Part shown: one piece after another, positions 6,243 to 16,321 of the stretch
Layout: the number at the start of each line of letters is the position of its first letter
Numbering within the stretch: position 1 is the stretch's first letter
From: M55B157 sp040265115
GTDB taxonomy: Bacteria; Actinomycetota; Actinomycetes; S36-B12
Assembly: GCA_040265115.1 (NCBI GenBank)
Contig: JBDQGZ010000012.1
Location: 1-21,039, forward strand
Length of the DNA stretch: 21,039 nucleotides
Direction: 5' to 3'
Translations under genes and position numbers: made by a program
Notes under the pieces: generated by a model
What the model was told of the DNA's origin: nothing
Database searches by the model: none
Seen by the model: only the letters and a program-made list of their open reading frames with translations

Positions 6243-7193
6243 ATGTCCGCTTCACCCACCATCTTGATCACCACCGCCCATGGAATGTTTGGTAGTGCGC
6301 TTGTGCGCGAACTCGCCGAACGAGGAGACGTGCACGTCCGAGCGATGGTGCACGCGCGCCGGGACGACGATGTCGATACCGATTCGATCACCTACGTCAC
6401 CGCAGATCTCGACGATCCCGCCACTTTGCCGTTGGTGTGCTCGGGGATCACGGACGCGTTCGTCGCCACCCCGATGGATGGCCGCATCGCGGCCCGAGAA
6501 ACGGCGCTCATCGATGCTGTCCGCGAAGCGAGCCCGGATGCCCGCATCTTGGCCATCTCCGGAGCGGTCGACCACCAGGGAGATGCGCTCTCCCTTCAGC
6601 ATCAGAAGGCGCTTGATCACCTGAAGGCCTCGGGGTTGCGGTGGAGCATCCTCAGTCCAAACTCGGTGATGGAGACGTCGCTACTGCCGTATGCCGGCAC
6701 CATCGAGAATGACGCAATCTTCGGTATGAGCGGTGAGGGTCGCATTGGCCTTGTCGCACTCGCTGATGTCGCCCGCGTCGGAGCGGATGTGCTGTGTCGC
6801 GACGACACAGACGGCCAAGAGTTCGTCTGCACCGGACCGGAGGCGGTCACGATGGCGCAGGTCTGCGCGTCGTTCTCCGAGATCCTCGGCCGCACGATCC
6901 ACTACTACGACCTGCCGGAGGCAGACCTTGCGAAGTTGCTCCTCGAGCACGGCGGCTTTACCGATCCGCATCAGCTCGACACCGAGGTGCTGTGTCACTT
7001 CCGTGCCTGGGCCAGGGGCGGGGCCGATGTCGTGACGGACACGGTGCAGGCCGTCACCGGGCAGGCCCCCCAGGATGTACGTTCATGGATTGACGAGCAT
7101 CGATCCGAGTTCGACGCGAAGCCCGGGGTGAAGGATCGGATGATGGCCTGGCTGATGCACCTGCAGTTTGGCAAGTACGAGACGAAGGACTGA
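6243..7193 (+). CDS. NmrA-like NAD(P)-binding protein
   Basis: A 316-residue atypical short-chain dehydrogenase of the NmrA/NAD(P)H-binding group. It begins with a Rossmann strand and nucleotide-binding loop ILITTAHGMFGSALVREL (residues 7-24). The usual TGATG start of this loop is replaced by TTAHG. The segments ITYVTADLDD and HQKALDHLKASGLRWSILSPN follow the family pattern, and no classical YxxxK catalytic pair is evident in the usual context. Relatives act as redox sensors or quinone/azo reductases; no substrate can be named. It is a single gene with a probable leaderless start, separated from dcd by 82 bp and convergent with the Fe-S protein gene. Confidence 0.8.
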   Translation: MSASPTILITTAHGMFGSALVRELAERGDVHVRAMVHARRDDDVDTDSITYVTADLDDPATLPLVCSGITDAFVATPMDGRIAARETALIDAVREASPDARILAISGAVDHQGDALSLQHQKALDHLKASGLRWSILSPNSVMETSLLPYAGTIENDAIFGMSGEGRIGLVALADVARVGADVLCRDDTDGQEFVCTGPEAVTMAQVCASFSEILGRTIHYYDLPEADLAKLLLEHGGFTDPHQLDTEVLCHFRAWARGGADVVTDTVQAVTGQAPQDVRSWIDEHRSEFDAKPGVKDRMMAWLMHLQFGKYETKD

Positions 7194-7214
7194 CGCACCC
7201 CATGATCATGCGTC
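7192..7214. terminator. Possible hairpin between convergent genes
   Basis: GACGCA and TGCGTC form 6-bp arms around an 11-nt loop in the 42-bp gap between convergent genes. The left arm overlaps the NmrA-like stop codon. There is no T-tract on either strand, so it is at best a weak bidirectional terminator. Confidence 0.25.
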
Positions 7215-7235
7215 GGACCGCAAGGTAAGGACCAC

Positions 7236-9479
7236 TTAGGCGGGGGACTTCGCCTTCACGCCGTCGAGGAGCACGGTCGCCACATCGACGACCTCAACGC
7301 CCTCAGCGGTGCCTTCCTGTTGGCGCATCGTCACACCGTCGTTGAGCATCACGTTGCAGAACGGGCAGGCAACGGCGACCTTGGAGGCACCGGTCGCGAT
7401 GGCTTCATCCGCGCGGTTGACGTTGACGCGAGTGCCGAGCTTCTCCTCCATCCACATGCGCGCACCGCCCGCACCGCAACAGAACGACTGCGTGCCGTGG
7501 CGAGGCATCTCGACAAGGTCGACGCCGGGAACACTTGCGACGAGATCGCGAGGGGGGACGTAGACGTTGTTGTGACGACCGAGATAGCACGGATCGTGGT
7601 AGGTGATCTTCTCTCCCATCCCCGAATCCGGTGTGGTGACGGGAGTGAGGCGGCCTTCCTTGACCAGGGTCGCCAGGAGTTGGGAATGGTGCACGACCTC
7701 ATAGTTGCCACCGATCTGCGGGTATTCCCGACCGATGGTGTTCATGCAGTGGGGGCAGGTCACGACGATCTTCTTCGCACCGATCTCGTTGAGAACCTCG
7801 ACGTTCTGCATGCCCTGCATCTGGAACAGGAACTCATTACCGGCACGCCGCGCCGGGTCACCGGTGCAGGTCTCGCCCTCACCGAGCACCATGAAGTTGA
7901 CGCCCGCGATGGTGAGCAGCTCTGCAACGGCCTTCGTGGTGCGCTTGGCTCGATCCTCGAAGGCACCGGCGCAGCCCACCCAGAACAGGTACTCGACATC
8001 GTCGGGAATCGTGTCCTCGCCTTCCATGCCGAACACGCGAACGTCGAAGTCGACCTCGGTGATCCAGTCGTTGCGGCTCGACGCGTTCATGCCCCACGGG
8101 TTGCCCTTGTTCTCGATGTTCTTGAACAGGCCACCAAGTTCGGTGGGGAACTCCGACTCGATCAGCACCTGGTAGCGGCGCATATCGACAAAGTGGTCGA
8201 TGTGTTCGATATCGACCGGGCACTGATGCACGCAGGCACCGCAGGTCGTGCAGGACCACAGGGCGTCTGCGTCGATGACCGGCCCCTCGTGTGATCGATG
8301 ACCGGATGCGTCGTATCCGTCGGTGTCCTGGTGCGCCAGTCCCTCCCGCGAGCCGACCAACGGTCGCTCGACCTCGGCCTGGACGGCCTCGGTCATCGTC
8401 GCCAGAACGGCATCGTCCACCTCGCCGAGTGGTGGGTTCGCGCCGTCGTTGGCCTTCTGCGCGGCCATGACATAGGGCGCCTTGGCGAAGGCAGCCTCGC
8501 GGAGGTCCATGATCATCAGCTTCGGGCTCAACGGCTTTCCGGTGTTCCAAGCCGGGCACTGCGACTGGCAACGGCCGCACTCGGTACAGGTCGCGAAGTC
8601 GAGAGTGTCCTTCCATGTGAAGTCCTCGATGCGCCCGACCCCGAAGGTCGCGTCGTCCGGCGGATCCTCGAAATCGATCGGCTTGCCACCTGAATACATC
8701 GGCAGCAGTGGTCCGAGGCCATTTGGGCGACGTGAGAACGCGACATTGATGGGTGCCATGAAGATATGGAGGTGCTTGCTGTGGAGCACGATGAGAAGGA
8801 AGCCGAGGATGACCCCGATATGCAGGATGATGCCGATCGTCTCGATCCACTGCAGGCTTGTGACCGACAGGCCGTTCATCCAGCCAGCGAAGATGTTGGT
8901 CAGGAAGGCGCCGCTGTAGGGAGCTCCACCCTCAGCCTCGTGCAGGGCGATCTTGGCGCCGCGATAAAGCTCAAGGGTCCACAGCACGTTGAAGATCATG
9001 AGCAGCACGATCCACGCCGGCCCGGTGTGAGACCCGAAGAAGCGGGAGGAGCGACCCTCCTTCTTCGGGTTGTTGGCTAGCCGGATGATCGCGAAGATCG
9101 CGATGCCGACGAAGACAAGCACCACGAACAGATCGATGAGGAACAGGACGGGTGCCCAGGTGCCGATGATGGGGAACCAGAAGCCGGGGAGATAGACCTC
9201 GACGAACGCCTCGAGGACGGTGATCCCCAGCACGAGGAATCCCCAGAAGGCGAACACATGGGCGGTACCGGGGACGACCCACTGCAGCAGCTTCTTCTGC
9301 CCGAGCACCTCAGTGGCCTCCGCCTCAGCGCGGCGGCCGAGTTGACCGGTCCGGCCCACGGCTGGCTGGCCGGAGCGAATCATGCTGTTGAGGAACAGGC
9401 TTCGTCGGGCCGCGAAGGCGAGGCCCCCCACGATGATGAGCGTGCCCAGAGCAATCCGCAGCCAATCCATGAGCTCCAT
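7236..9479 (-). CDS. Membrane heterodisulfide reductase-like Fe-S oxidoreductase
   Basis: A 747-residue protein with about five N-terminal membrane helices (between residues 5 and 240), like the cytochrome b-type subunit of such enzymes. Two ferredoxin motifs follow: C298-x2-C301-x2-C304-x3-C308 and C410-x2-C413-x2-C416-x3-C420. Two CCG-type cysteine-rich domains come after: C503, C538, C575, C578, then C631, CCG at 667-669, C705, C708. This HdrD-like layout matches the actinobacterial Rv0338c-type proteins, thought to move electrons between the membrane and a cytoplasmic acceptor. Partners are unknown. The start at 9479 is supported by TACCCT 6 nt upstream (leaderless pattern); an in-frame ATG at 9470 is an alternative. 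It diverges from the dnaK operon. Confidence 0.9.
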   Translation of the reverse strand: MELMDWLRIALGTLIIVGGLAFAARRSLFLNSMIRSGQPAVGRTGQLGRRAEAEATEVLGQKKLLQWVVPGTAHVFAFWGFLVLGITVLEAFVEVYLPGFWFPIIGTWAPVLFLIDLFVVLVFVGIAIFAIIRLANNPKKEGRSSRFFGSHTGPAWIVLLMIFNVLWTLELYRGAKIALHEAEGGAPYSGAFLTNIFAGWMNGLSVTSLQWIETIGIILHIGVILGFLLIVLHSKHLHIFMAPINVAFSRRPNGLGPLLPMYSGGKPIDFEDPPDDATFGVGRIEDFTWKDTLDFATCTECGRCQSQCPAWNTGKPLSPKLMIMDLREAAFAKAPYVMAAQKANDGANPPLGEVDDAVLATMTEAVQAEVERPLVGSREGLAHQDTDGYDASGHRSHEGPVIDADALWSCTTCGACVHQCPVDIEHIDHFVDMRRYQVLIESEFPTELGGLFKNIENKGNPWGMNASSRNDWITEVDFDVRVFGMEGEDTIPDDVEYLFWVGCAGAFEDRAKRTTKAVAELLTIAGVNFMVLGEGETCTGDPARRAGNEFLFQMQGMQNVEVLNEIGAKKIVVTCPHCMNTIGREYPQIGGNYEVVHHSQLLATLVKEGRLTPVTTPDSGMGEKITYHDPCYLGRHNNVYVPPRDLVASVPGVDLVEMPRHGTQSFCCGAGGARMWMEEKLGTRVNVNRADEAIATGASKVAVACPFCNVMLNDGVTMRQQEGTAEGVEVVDVATVLLDGVKAKSPA

Positions 9480-9485
9480 GAGGCC

Positions 9486-9491
9486 AGGGTA
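9486..9491 (-). promoter_or_regulatory. Candidate leaderless -10 of the Fe-S oxidoreductase gene
   Basis: Minus-strand TACCCT fits TANNNT and is followed by 6 nt and the ATG at 9479. No Shine-Dalgarno sequence precedes this ATG, which supports a leaderless transcript. A good -35 is not visible. Confidence 0.45.
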
Positions 9492-9562
9492 GTCGTCAGC
9501 GCCGTGAACGCTCCTTCACAACCCTCGATATGGCGCAGGTCACATCCCCGCGCACCTGACCC

Positions 9563-9604
9563 ACTATGAGTCGATTTGACTCATAGTCTCTGATGAAGCA
9601 TACT
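9563..9604 (+). promoter_or_regulatory. dnaK promoter with HAIR operator for HspR
   Basis: ACTATGAGTC-GATTT-GACTCATAGT (9563-9587) is a perfect 10-bp inverted repeat. It carries TGAGT-N7-ACTCA, the core of the HspR-associated inverted repeat CTTGAGT-N7-ACTCAAG; only the outer bases differ. TTGACT (9576-9581) is a good -35 inside the right half, and CATACT (9599-9604) is a -10 at 17-bp spacing. HspR bound here would block RNA polymerase. Transcription would start near 9611, giving a leader of roughly 85 nt. hspR lies downstream in the same operon, so the loop is autoregulatory. Confidence 0.88.
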
Positions 9605-9640
9605 TAACACATCCGCGTCACGGCGACGCATATAAGACCT

Positions 9641-9656
9641 GAGGCCTGTCGGCCTC
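9641..9656 (+). ncRNA. Hairpin in the dnaK leader
   Basis: GAGGCC-TGTC-GGCCTC forms a perfect 6-bp G+C-rich stem with a 4-nt loop, 39 nt before the dnaK start and within the predicted untranslated leader. It does not sequester the Shine-Dalgarno AAGGA (9683-9687), so it is not an obvious RNA thermometer. It may stabilise the mRNA or be incidental. Confidence 0.35.
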
Positions 9657-9695
9657 GCGACATGACACTACGTACAAGAAAGAAGGACACCCCTG

Positions 9696-11537
<1,842 letters not shown>

Positions 11538-11554
11538 CGAGGGGACGCGACCAG

Positions 11555-12121
11555 ATGACCGAGAATCCTGACCAGGAGAACGAGGGCATCCGCGTCCACG
11601 ACCGACGCCGCATTGATCCGGAGACCTTCGAGGTGCGGGAGCCCAGTGCTCCCGCACCCGAGGGTGCGGCGGAGGGCACCATCGTGGAAGAGGACCTCTC
11701 CGCGACAGAGGCGAAGGTCGCCGAACTCACCGACGACCTTCGCCGGGTGCACGCCGAATACGCCAATTATCGCAAGCGCGTTGATCGTGACCGCGAAGCA
11801 GCGCGTGAGGTGGTCATTGCCGGTGTGCTGAACGATTTGCTCCCGGTGCTCGATGACATCGAGCGGGCACGTGAGCACGGTGAACTCGAGGGCACCTTCA
11901 AGACGGTGGGAGAGAACCTCGAGCAGGTGGCGACTCGACTGGGCCTGGAGAGCTTCGGCGCTGAGAACGAGCCCTTCGACCCCATGGTGCACGAGGCACT
12001 CACCAGCGAGCCACGTGACGGTATCGATGAGCCCACGGTGGTGGCTGTCTATCAGCCCGGCTACCGGATCGGGGAGCGCATCATCCGTCCGGCTCGGGTG
12101 GCTGTTGCGGGCACCGACTGA
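11555..12121 (+). CDS. grpE: Nucleotide exchange factor GrpE
   Basis: A 188-residue cytosolic protein that releases ADP from DnaK. It has a disordered acidic N-terminus, a coiled-coil (from about LSATEAKVAELTDDLRRVHAEY), the core NYRKRVDRDREAAREVV, and the C-terminal beta domain with FDPMVHEAL and GYRIGERIIRPARV, which are GrpE signatures. I chose the ATG at 11555, with GAGGGGA 9 nt upstream. The frame also contains a GTG at 11534 overlapping the dnaK stop, which has no suitable Shine-Dalgarno sequence. It is second in the heat-shock operon, 17 bp after dnaK. Confidence 0.97.
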   Translation: MTENPDQENEGIRVHDRRRIDPETFEVREPSAPAPEGAAEGTIVEEDLSATEAKVAELTDDLRRVHAEYANYRKRVDRDREAAREVVIAGVLNDLLPVLDDIERAREHGELEGTFKTVGENLEQVATRLGLESFGAENEPFDPMVHEALTSEPRDGIDEPTVVAVYQPGYRIGERIIRPARVAVAGTD

Positions 12122-12185
12122 CGTACATGACAACAGATCGTCGGATGAGCGATCACGAATGCAGATGAGGTAGGCACGAAAGCAG

Positions 12186-13352
12186 ATGAATAAGGACTGG
12201 TTGGACAAGGACTTCTACGCCATGCTCGGCGTGTCCAAGTCTGCGTCTGCCGATGAGATCAAGAAGGCCTACCGCACGTTGGCGCGGGAACTCCACCCGG
12301 ACAAGAATCCCGGCGACAAAGCCGCTGAAGAGAAGTTCAAGGGCGTATCGGAGGCCTATGACGTGCTCTCCGATGATGCCAAGCGCAAGGAATATGACGA
12401 GGCTCGTTCGCTGTTCGCTGGCGGCGGTGGGTTCCGACCCGGCGGCGGTGGCTTCGGAGGCGGTGGCTTTGGGGGAGGGGGGCAGACCTACGACTTCTCC
12501 GATGTGTTCAGCGGTGAGGATGGTGGTCTCGGCGACATCCTCGGCAACATCTTCAACCGTGGACGTGGCGGACGCAGCGCCCAGCGAGCTCGGCGCGGAG
12601 CCGACCTCGACAGTGAGATCACCCTCGGATTCGACGAGGCGCTCTCCGGGGTGACGGTGCCGCTGCGACTCTCCAGCGAAGGTGCCTGCACCGCATGTCA
12701 TGGAACTGGAGCGAAGGCGGGGACTGTGCCGCGACTGTGTCCGACCTGCGAGGGGTCGGGTCAAACGTCCCGGAACGCTGGTGGCTTTGCCTTTGCGGAG
12801 CCCTGTCAGACCTGCCATGGGCGTGGACTGATCGTCGATGATCCGTGCACCAGTTGCCGCGGCTCCGGTCGGGGTATGAGCAGCCGAACCGTTCAGGCCC
12901 GCATCCCCGCCGGGGTCAAGGATGGATCGCGGATCCGCCTCAAGGGCAAGGGTGCACCCGGCGAGAACGGTGGGCCCAATGGTGACCTCTATGTCACCGT
13001 CCATGTCGATTCCCACCCGGTGTTCGGGCGCAAGGGTGACAATCTCACCGTCACAGTCCCGGTGACATTCACCGAGGCTGCCCTCGGTGCTCAGGTGAAG
13101 GTTCCGGTACCAGGTGGTTCGACGGTGACACTGAAGATCCCAGAAGGCACCGCGAACGGACGAACCTTCCGGGTCCGTGGCCGCGGGGTAGCTCGCAAGG
13201 ACGGAACAAAGGGAGATCTTCTCGCTACGGTCGAGGTCATCGTGCCCACAACGCTCCCCGATGAGGCGCGCCAGGCCCTCCAGGCCTACGCCGACTCCAT
13301 CGGTGATGTCGATCCCCGCGCCGATCTCCTCGCGGCGGCGAAGGGAGACTAG
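12186..13352 (+). CDS. dnaJ: Co-chaperone DnaJ (Hsp40)
   Basis: A complete 388-residue class I Hsp40 that stimulates DnaK's ATPase and delivers substrates. The J domain begins DWLDKDFYAMLGVSKSA and carries the essential HPD at residues 37-39. A Gly/Phe-rich linker (about residues 79-103) follows, then four CxxCxGxG zinc repeats (CTACHGTG, CPTCEGSG, CQTCHGRG, CTSCRGSG, from about residue 168), then the C-terminal substrate-binding domains (VTVHVDSHPVFGRKGDNL). The WLDKDFY start is typical of actinobacterial DnaJ1 encoded in dnaK operons. AGGTAGG lies upstream. Its TAG stop abuts the hspR ATG. Confidence 0.98.
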   Translation: MNKDWLDKDFYAMLGVSKSASADEIKKAYRTLARELHPDKNPGDKAAEEKFKGVSEAYDVLSDDAKRKEYDEARSLFAGGGGFRPGGGGFGGGGFGGGGQTYDFSDVFSGEDGGLGDILGNIFNRGRGGRSAQRARRGADLDSEITLGFDEALSGVTVPLRLSSEGACTACHGTGAKAGTVPRLCPTCEGSGQTSRNAGGFAFAEPCQTCHGRGLIVDDPCTSCRGSGRGMSSRTVQARIPAGVKDGSRIRLKGKGAPGENGGPNGDLYVTVHVDSHPVFGRKGDNLTVTVPVTFTEAALGAQVKVPVPGGSTVTLKIPEGTANGRTFRVRGRGVARKDGTKGDLLATVEVIVPTTLPDEARQALQAYADSIGDVDPRADLLAAAKGD

Positions 13353-13688
13353 ATGCAAGCCGAGGACTCCACTCCGGTCTACACGATCTCGGTCGCCGCG
13401 CAGCTGGCGGAACTGCATCCCCAGACGCTTCGCCAGTACGACCGCCTGGGGCTCGTGCGTCCACAGCGGGTCAACGGGCGAAATCGTTTGTATTCCGCGC
13501 TTGATGTGGAACGACTGCGGGAGATCGCCGAACTCTCTGCCGAGGGAGTCAGCCTCGTCGGCATCCAGCGGGTGCTGGAACTCGAGGCAGAACTCCAGCG
13601 TGTGCGCAATCACCTCGATGAGCTCCTTCGCGAAAAGCAGTCCACCGCACTCGTGCTGTGGAATCCGCGTCGACGTCGACGCGCATAA
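13353..13688 (+). CDS. hspR: Heat shock repressor HspR (MerR family)
   Basis: A 111-residue MerR-fold repressor. The winged helix begins YTISVAAQLAELHPQTLRQY and DRLGLVRPQRVNGRNRLYS. A short dimerisation coil (LELEAELQRVRNHLDELL) and the characteristic C-terminal STALVLWNPRRRRR follow. HspR binds HAIR sites, and one lies at the dnaK promoter, so the protein should repress its own operon until heat stress draws DnaK away. The ATG follows the dnaJ stop with no gap, so translation is coupled. The five-Arg tail is encoded by alternating CGT/CGA codons that form an 18-bp palindrome (13666-13683). Confidence 0.95.
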   Translation: MQAEDSTPVYTISVAAQLAELHPQTLRQYDRLGLVRPQRVNGRNRLYSALDVERLREIAELSAEGVSLVGIQRVLELEAELQRVRNHLDELLREKQSTALVLWNPRRRRRA

Positions 13689-13729
13689 GACATGACCAGA
13701 TCGAGATAGAGAAGAGAAGACGAAAGAAG

Positions 13730-16312
13730 ATGGACATCCAATTCACCACGCGAGCCCAGGAAGCGCTCGGCGCCTCGGTGCGCATGGCGGCGGCCCAGGG
13801 CAACGCACAGGTCGAGCCCGTGCACATCCTGGATTCCCTGCTCCAGCAGGGTGAGGGCATTGCCACGGCACTGCTCGATGCCGTGGGTGTCGATGTGCGA
13901 ACCCTGACCCGCGAGGTCCGAGCTGTCGTCGAGGCGCTCCCGAGTGCGAGTGGCGCCACTGTGTCGGCTCCGCAATTGTCGGGCCAATCCCTCGCAGTGG
14001 TCAATGCCGCGAAGAAGCTGGCTGATGAACGCGGAGATGAATACGTCAGCACCGAGCATCTGCTCATCGCCCTCGCCGGTGAGGGCCAGACGAAAGACAT
14101 TCTCAGCCGGGCAGGAGCGACGCCGGAGGCGCTCCTTGAAGCACTGCAGAGCATCCGAGGAGGAGCGCGCGTGACATCCCCAGACCCCGAGGGCACCTTC
14201 CAGGCCCTGGAAAAATTTGGCGTCGACCTCACCGCACGTGCCCGCGAAGGCAAAATCGATCCGGTCATCGGCCGGGATGAAGAGATCCGTCGCACCGTGC
14301 AGGTGCTCTCCCGTCGAACCAAGAACAATCCGGTGCTCATCGGTGACCCTGGTGTGGGCAAGACAGCCGTAGTTGAGGGACTCGCTCGACGCATCATCGA
14401 AGGGGATGTTCCCACCTCATTGCAGGGCAAGACCCTGATCTCCCTGGACCTCGGGGCGATGGTCGCCGGGGCGAAGTATCGGGGCGAGTTCGAGGAGCGG
14501 CTCAAGGCCGTCCTCGACGAGATCAAGGAGTCCGAAGGTCGGATCATTACGTTCATCGACGAACTCCACACGGTCGTGGGTGCGGGCGCAGGCGGCGACT
14601 CAGCGATGGATGCGGGCAACATGCTCAAGCCGATGCTGGCTCGCGGTGAACTACGGATGATCGGTGCTACGACCCTCGATGAGTACCGCGAATACATCGA
14701 GAAGGATCCCGCACTCGAGCGACGTTTCCAGCAGGTGTTCGTCGATCAGCCGAGCGTTGAGGACACCATCGCCATCCTGCGCGGAATCAAGGAGAAGTAC
14801 GAGGCTCATCATAAGGTGGTCATCGCGGATAGTGCGCTCATCGCCGCGGCGACGCTGTCCGATCGCTACATCACCTCACGCTTCCTGCCCGACAAGGCCA
14901 TCGATCTGATGGATGAGTCGGCGGCGCGATTGCGTATGGAGATCGACTCCTCGCCGGTGGAGATCGACGTCCTGCAGCGACAGGTTGATCGCCTGCGCAT
15001 GGAAGAGCTCGCCGTCGCGAAGGAATCCGATGATGCTTCGAAGGAGCGACTTGACCGAATCCGTGCAGAGATTGCTGACAAGGAAGAGGAACTCTCTGGC
15101 CTCCGCGCGAAGTGGGACACCGAAAAAGCTGGCCTCGACCGCATCGGTGAATTGAAGGTCCTGATCGACGATCTACGCGCCGTCGCCGACAAGGCGCAAC
15201 GCGAAGGCGACTTCGAGCAGGCCGCTCGCATCCTGTACGGCGAGATCCCGACCTTCGAGGAGGAGCTAGAGCGCGTGACCGCCGACACCAACGCTCGTGA
15301 ATCGGCCATGGTTCAAGAAGAAGTCACCGCGGATGACATTGCCGAGGTTGTCTCGTCTTGGACGGGTATCCCAGCCGGACGTCTGCTGCAGGGGGAGAGC
15401 GAAAAACTCCTCCAGATGGAGTCCTACCTGGACAAGCGTGTTGTCGGTCAGACGGCCGCGGTTCGGGAGGTGTCCGACGCCGTTCGCCGGTCCCGCGCCG
15501 GGATCGCAGATCCCAATCGCCCGACCGGCTCATTCCTCTTCCTCGGTCCGACCGGTGTGGGAAAGACGGAGTTGGCCAAGGCATTGGCGGAGTTCCTCTT
15601 CGACGATGAGCGCGCCATGGTGCGCATCGACATGAGCGAGTACTCCGAGAAGCATGCGGTCTCCCGCTTAGTCGGCGCGCCGCCCGGATACGTGGGCTAC
15701 GAGGAAGGTGGTCAACTCACCGAGGCAGTCCGTCGGCGCCCCTACAGCGTGATCTTGCTCGACGAAGTCGAAAAGGCTCACCCGGAGATCTTCGATATCC
15801 TCCTGCAGGTCCTCGACGACGGCCGACTGACCGATGGTCAGGGTCGGACGGTGGATTTCCGGAACACCATCTTGATCCTGACCTCGAATCTCGGCTCCCA
15901 GTTCCTCATCGATGTCACGACACCGTGGGAGGAGCGCAAGGAGCAGGCGCTAGCGGTCGTGCGCACACAGTTCCGTCCAGAGTTCCTCAATCGACTCGAT
16001 GCCATGGTGATGTTCGAGCCACTCGATCGAGCGGAACTTGAGCGCATCGCGCGGCTGCAGGTCGAGCAGGTGCAGCGCCGCCTCGATGATCGCCGCATCA
16101 CTCTCGAGATCTCCGATGAGGCATTGGCCTGGCTGGTCAACAAGGGTTTCGATCCGGCTTACGGCGCGCGTCCCTTGCGCCGGCTGGTCCAGACTGCAAT
16201 TGGTGATCCGCTCGCGAAGGAGATCCTCTCCGGCGAGGTGCATGACGGCGACGAGGTCCTCATCGGCACGGTGCCCGATGGTGATCACCTCACCGTGACT
16301 CCGCGGCGCTGA
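13730..16312 (+). CDS. clpB: ATP-dependent disaggregase ClpB
   Basis: A complete 860-residue Hsp100 that pulls proteins out of aggregates in cooperation with DnaK-DnaJ-GrpE. The Clp N domain begins MDIQFTTRAQEALG. The first AAA+ module has Walker A GDPGVGKT (205-212) and Walker B IITFIDELHT. A long coiled-coil middle domain spans about residues 410-530. The second module has Walker A GPTGVGKT (606-613) and ILLDEVEKAHPE. There is no ClpP-binding loop of the ClpA/ClpC type that I can see. The frame is open upstream to 13658 inside hspR, but homology fixes the start at 13730, after a purine-rich AGACGAAAGAAG. No promoter or HAIR site is visible in the 41-bp gap after hspR, so it is probably co-transcribed with the dnaK operon. 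Confidence 0.98.
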   Translation: MDIQFTTRAQEALGASVRMAAAQGNAQVEPVHILDSLLQQGEGIATALLDAVGVDVRTLTREVRAVVEALPSASGATVSAPQLSGQSLAVVNAAKKLADERGDEYVSTEHLLIALAGEGQTKDILSRAGATPEALLEALQSIRGGARVTSPDPEGTFQALEKFGVDLTARAREGKIDPVIGRDEEIRRTVQVLSRRTKNNPVLIGDPGVGKTAVVEGLARRIIEGDVPTSLQGKTLISLDLGAMVAGAKYRGEFEERLKAVLDEIKESEGRIITFIDELHTVVGAGAGGDSAMDAGNMLKPMLARGELRMIGATTLDEYREYIEKDPALERRFQQVFVDQPSVEDTIAILRGIKEKYEAHHKVVIADSALIAAATLSDRYITSRFLPDKAIDLMDESAARLRMEIDSSPVEIDVLQRQVDRLRMEELAVAKESDDASKERLDRIRAEIADKEEELSGLRAKWDTEKAGLDRIGELKVLIDDLRAVADKAQREGDFEQAARILYGEIPTFEEELERVTADTNARESAMVQEEVTADDIAEVVSSWTGIPAGRLLQGESEKLLQMESYLDKRVVGQTAAVREVSDAVRRSRAGIADPNRPTGSFLFLGPTGVGKTELAKALAEFLFDDERAMVRIDMSEYSEKHAVSRLVGAPPGYVGYEEGGQLTEAVRRRPYSVILLDEVEKAHPEIFDILLQVLDDGRLTDGQGRTVDFRNTILILTSNLGSQFLIDVTTPWEERKEQALAVVRTQFRPEFLNRLDAMVMFEPLDRAELERIARLQVEQVQRRLDDRRITLEISDEALAWLVNKGFDPAYGARPLRRLVQTAIGDPLAKEILSGEVHDGDEVLIGTVPDGDHLTVTPRR

Positions 16313-16321
16313 GGCAGCCGG

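Noticed and set aside
7320..8850. Frames of about 320 codons inside the Fe-S oxidoreductase locus on both strands
   Set aside because: The 747-codon frame contains all expected cysteine motifs; the others have no family resemblance.
12421..12482. Tandem GGCGGCGGTGGNTTC-like units
   Set aside because: This is the normal Gly/Phe-rich linker of DnaJ, not an independent repeat element.
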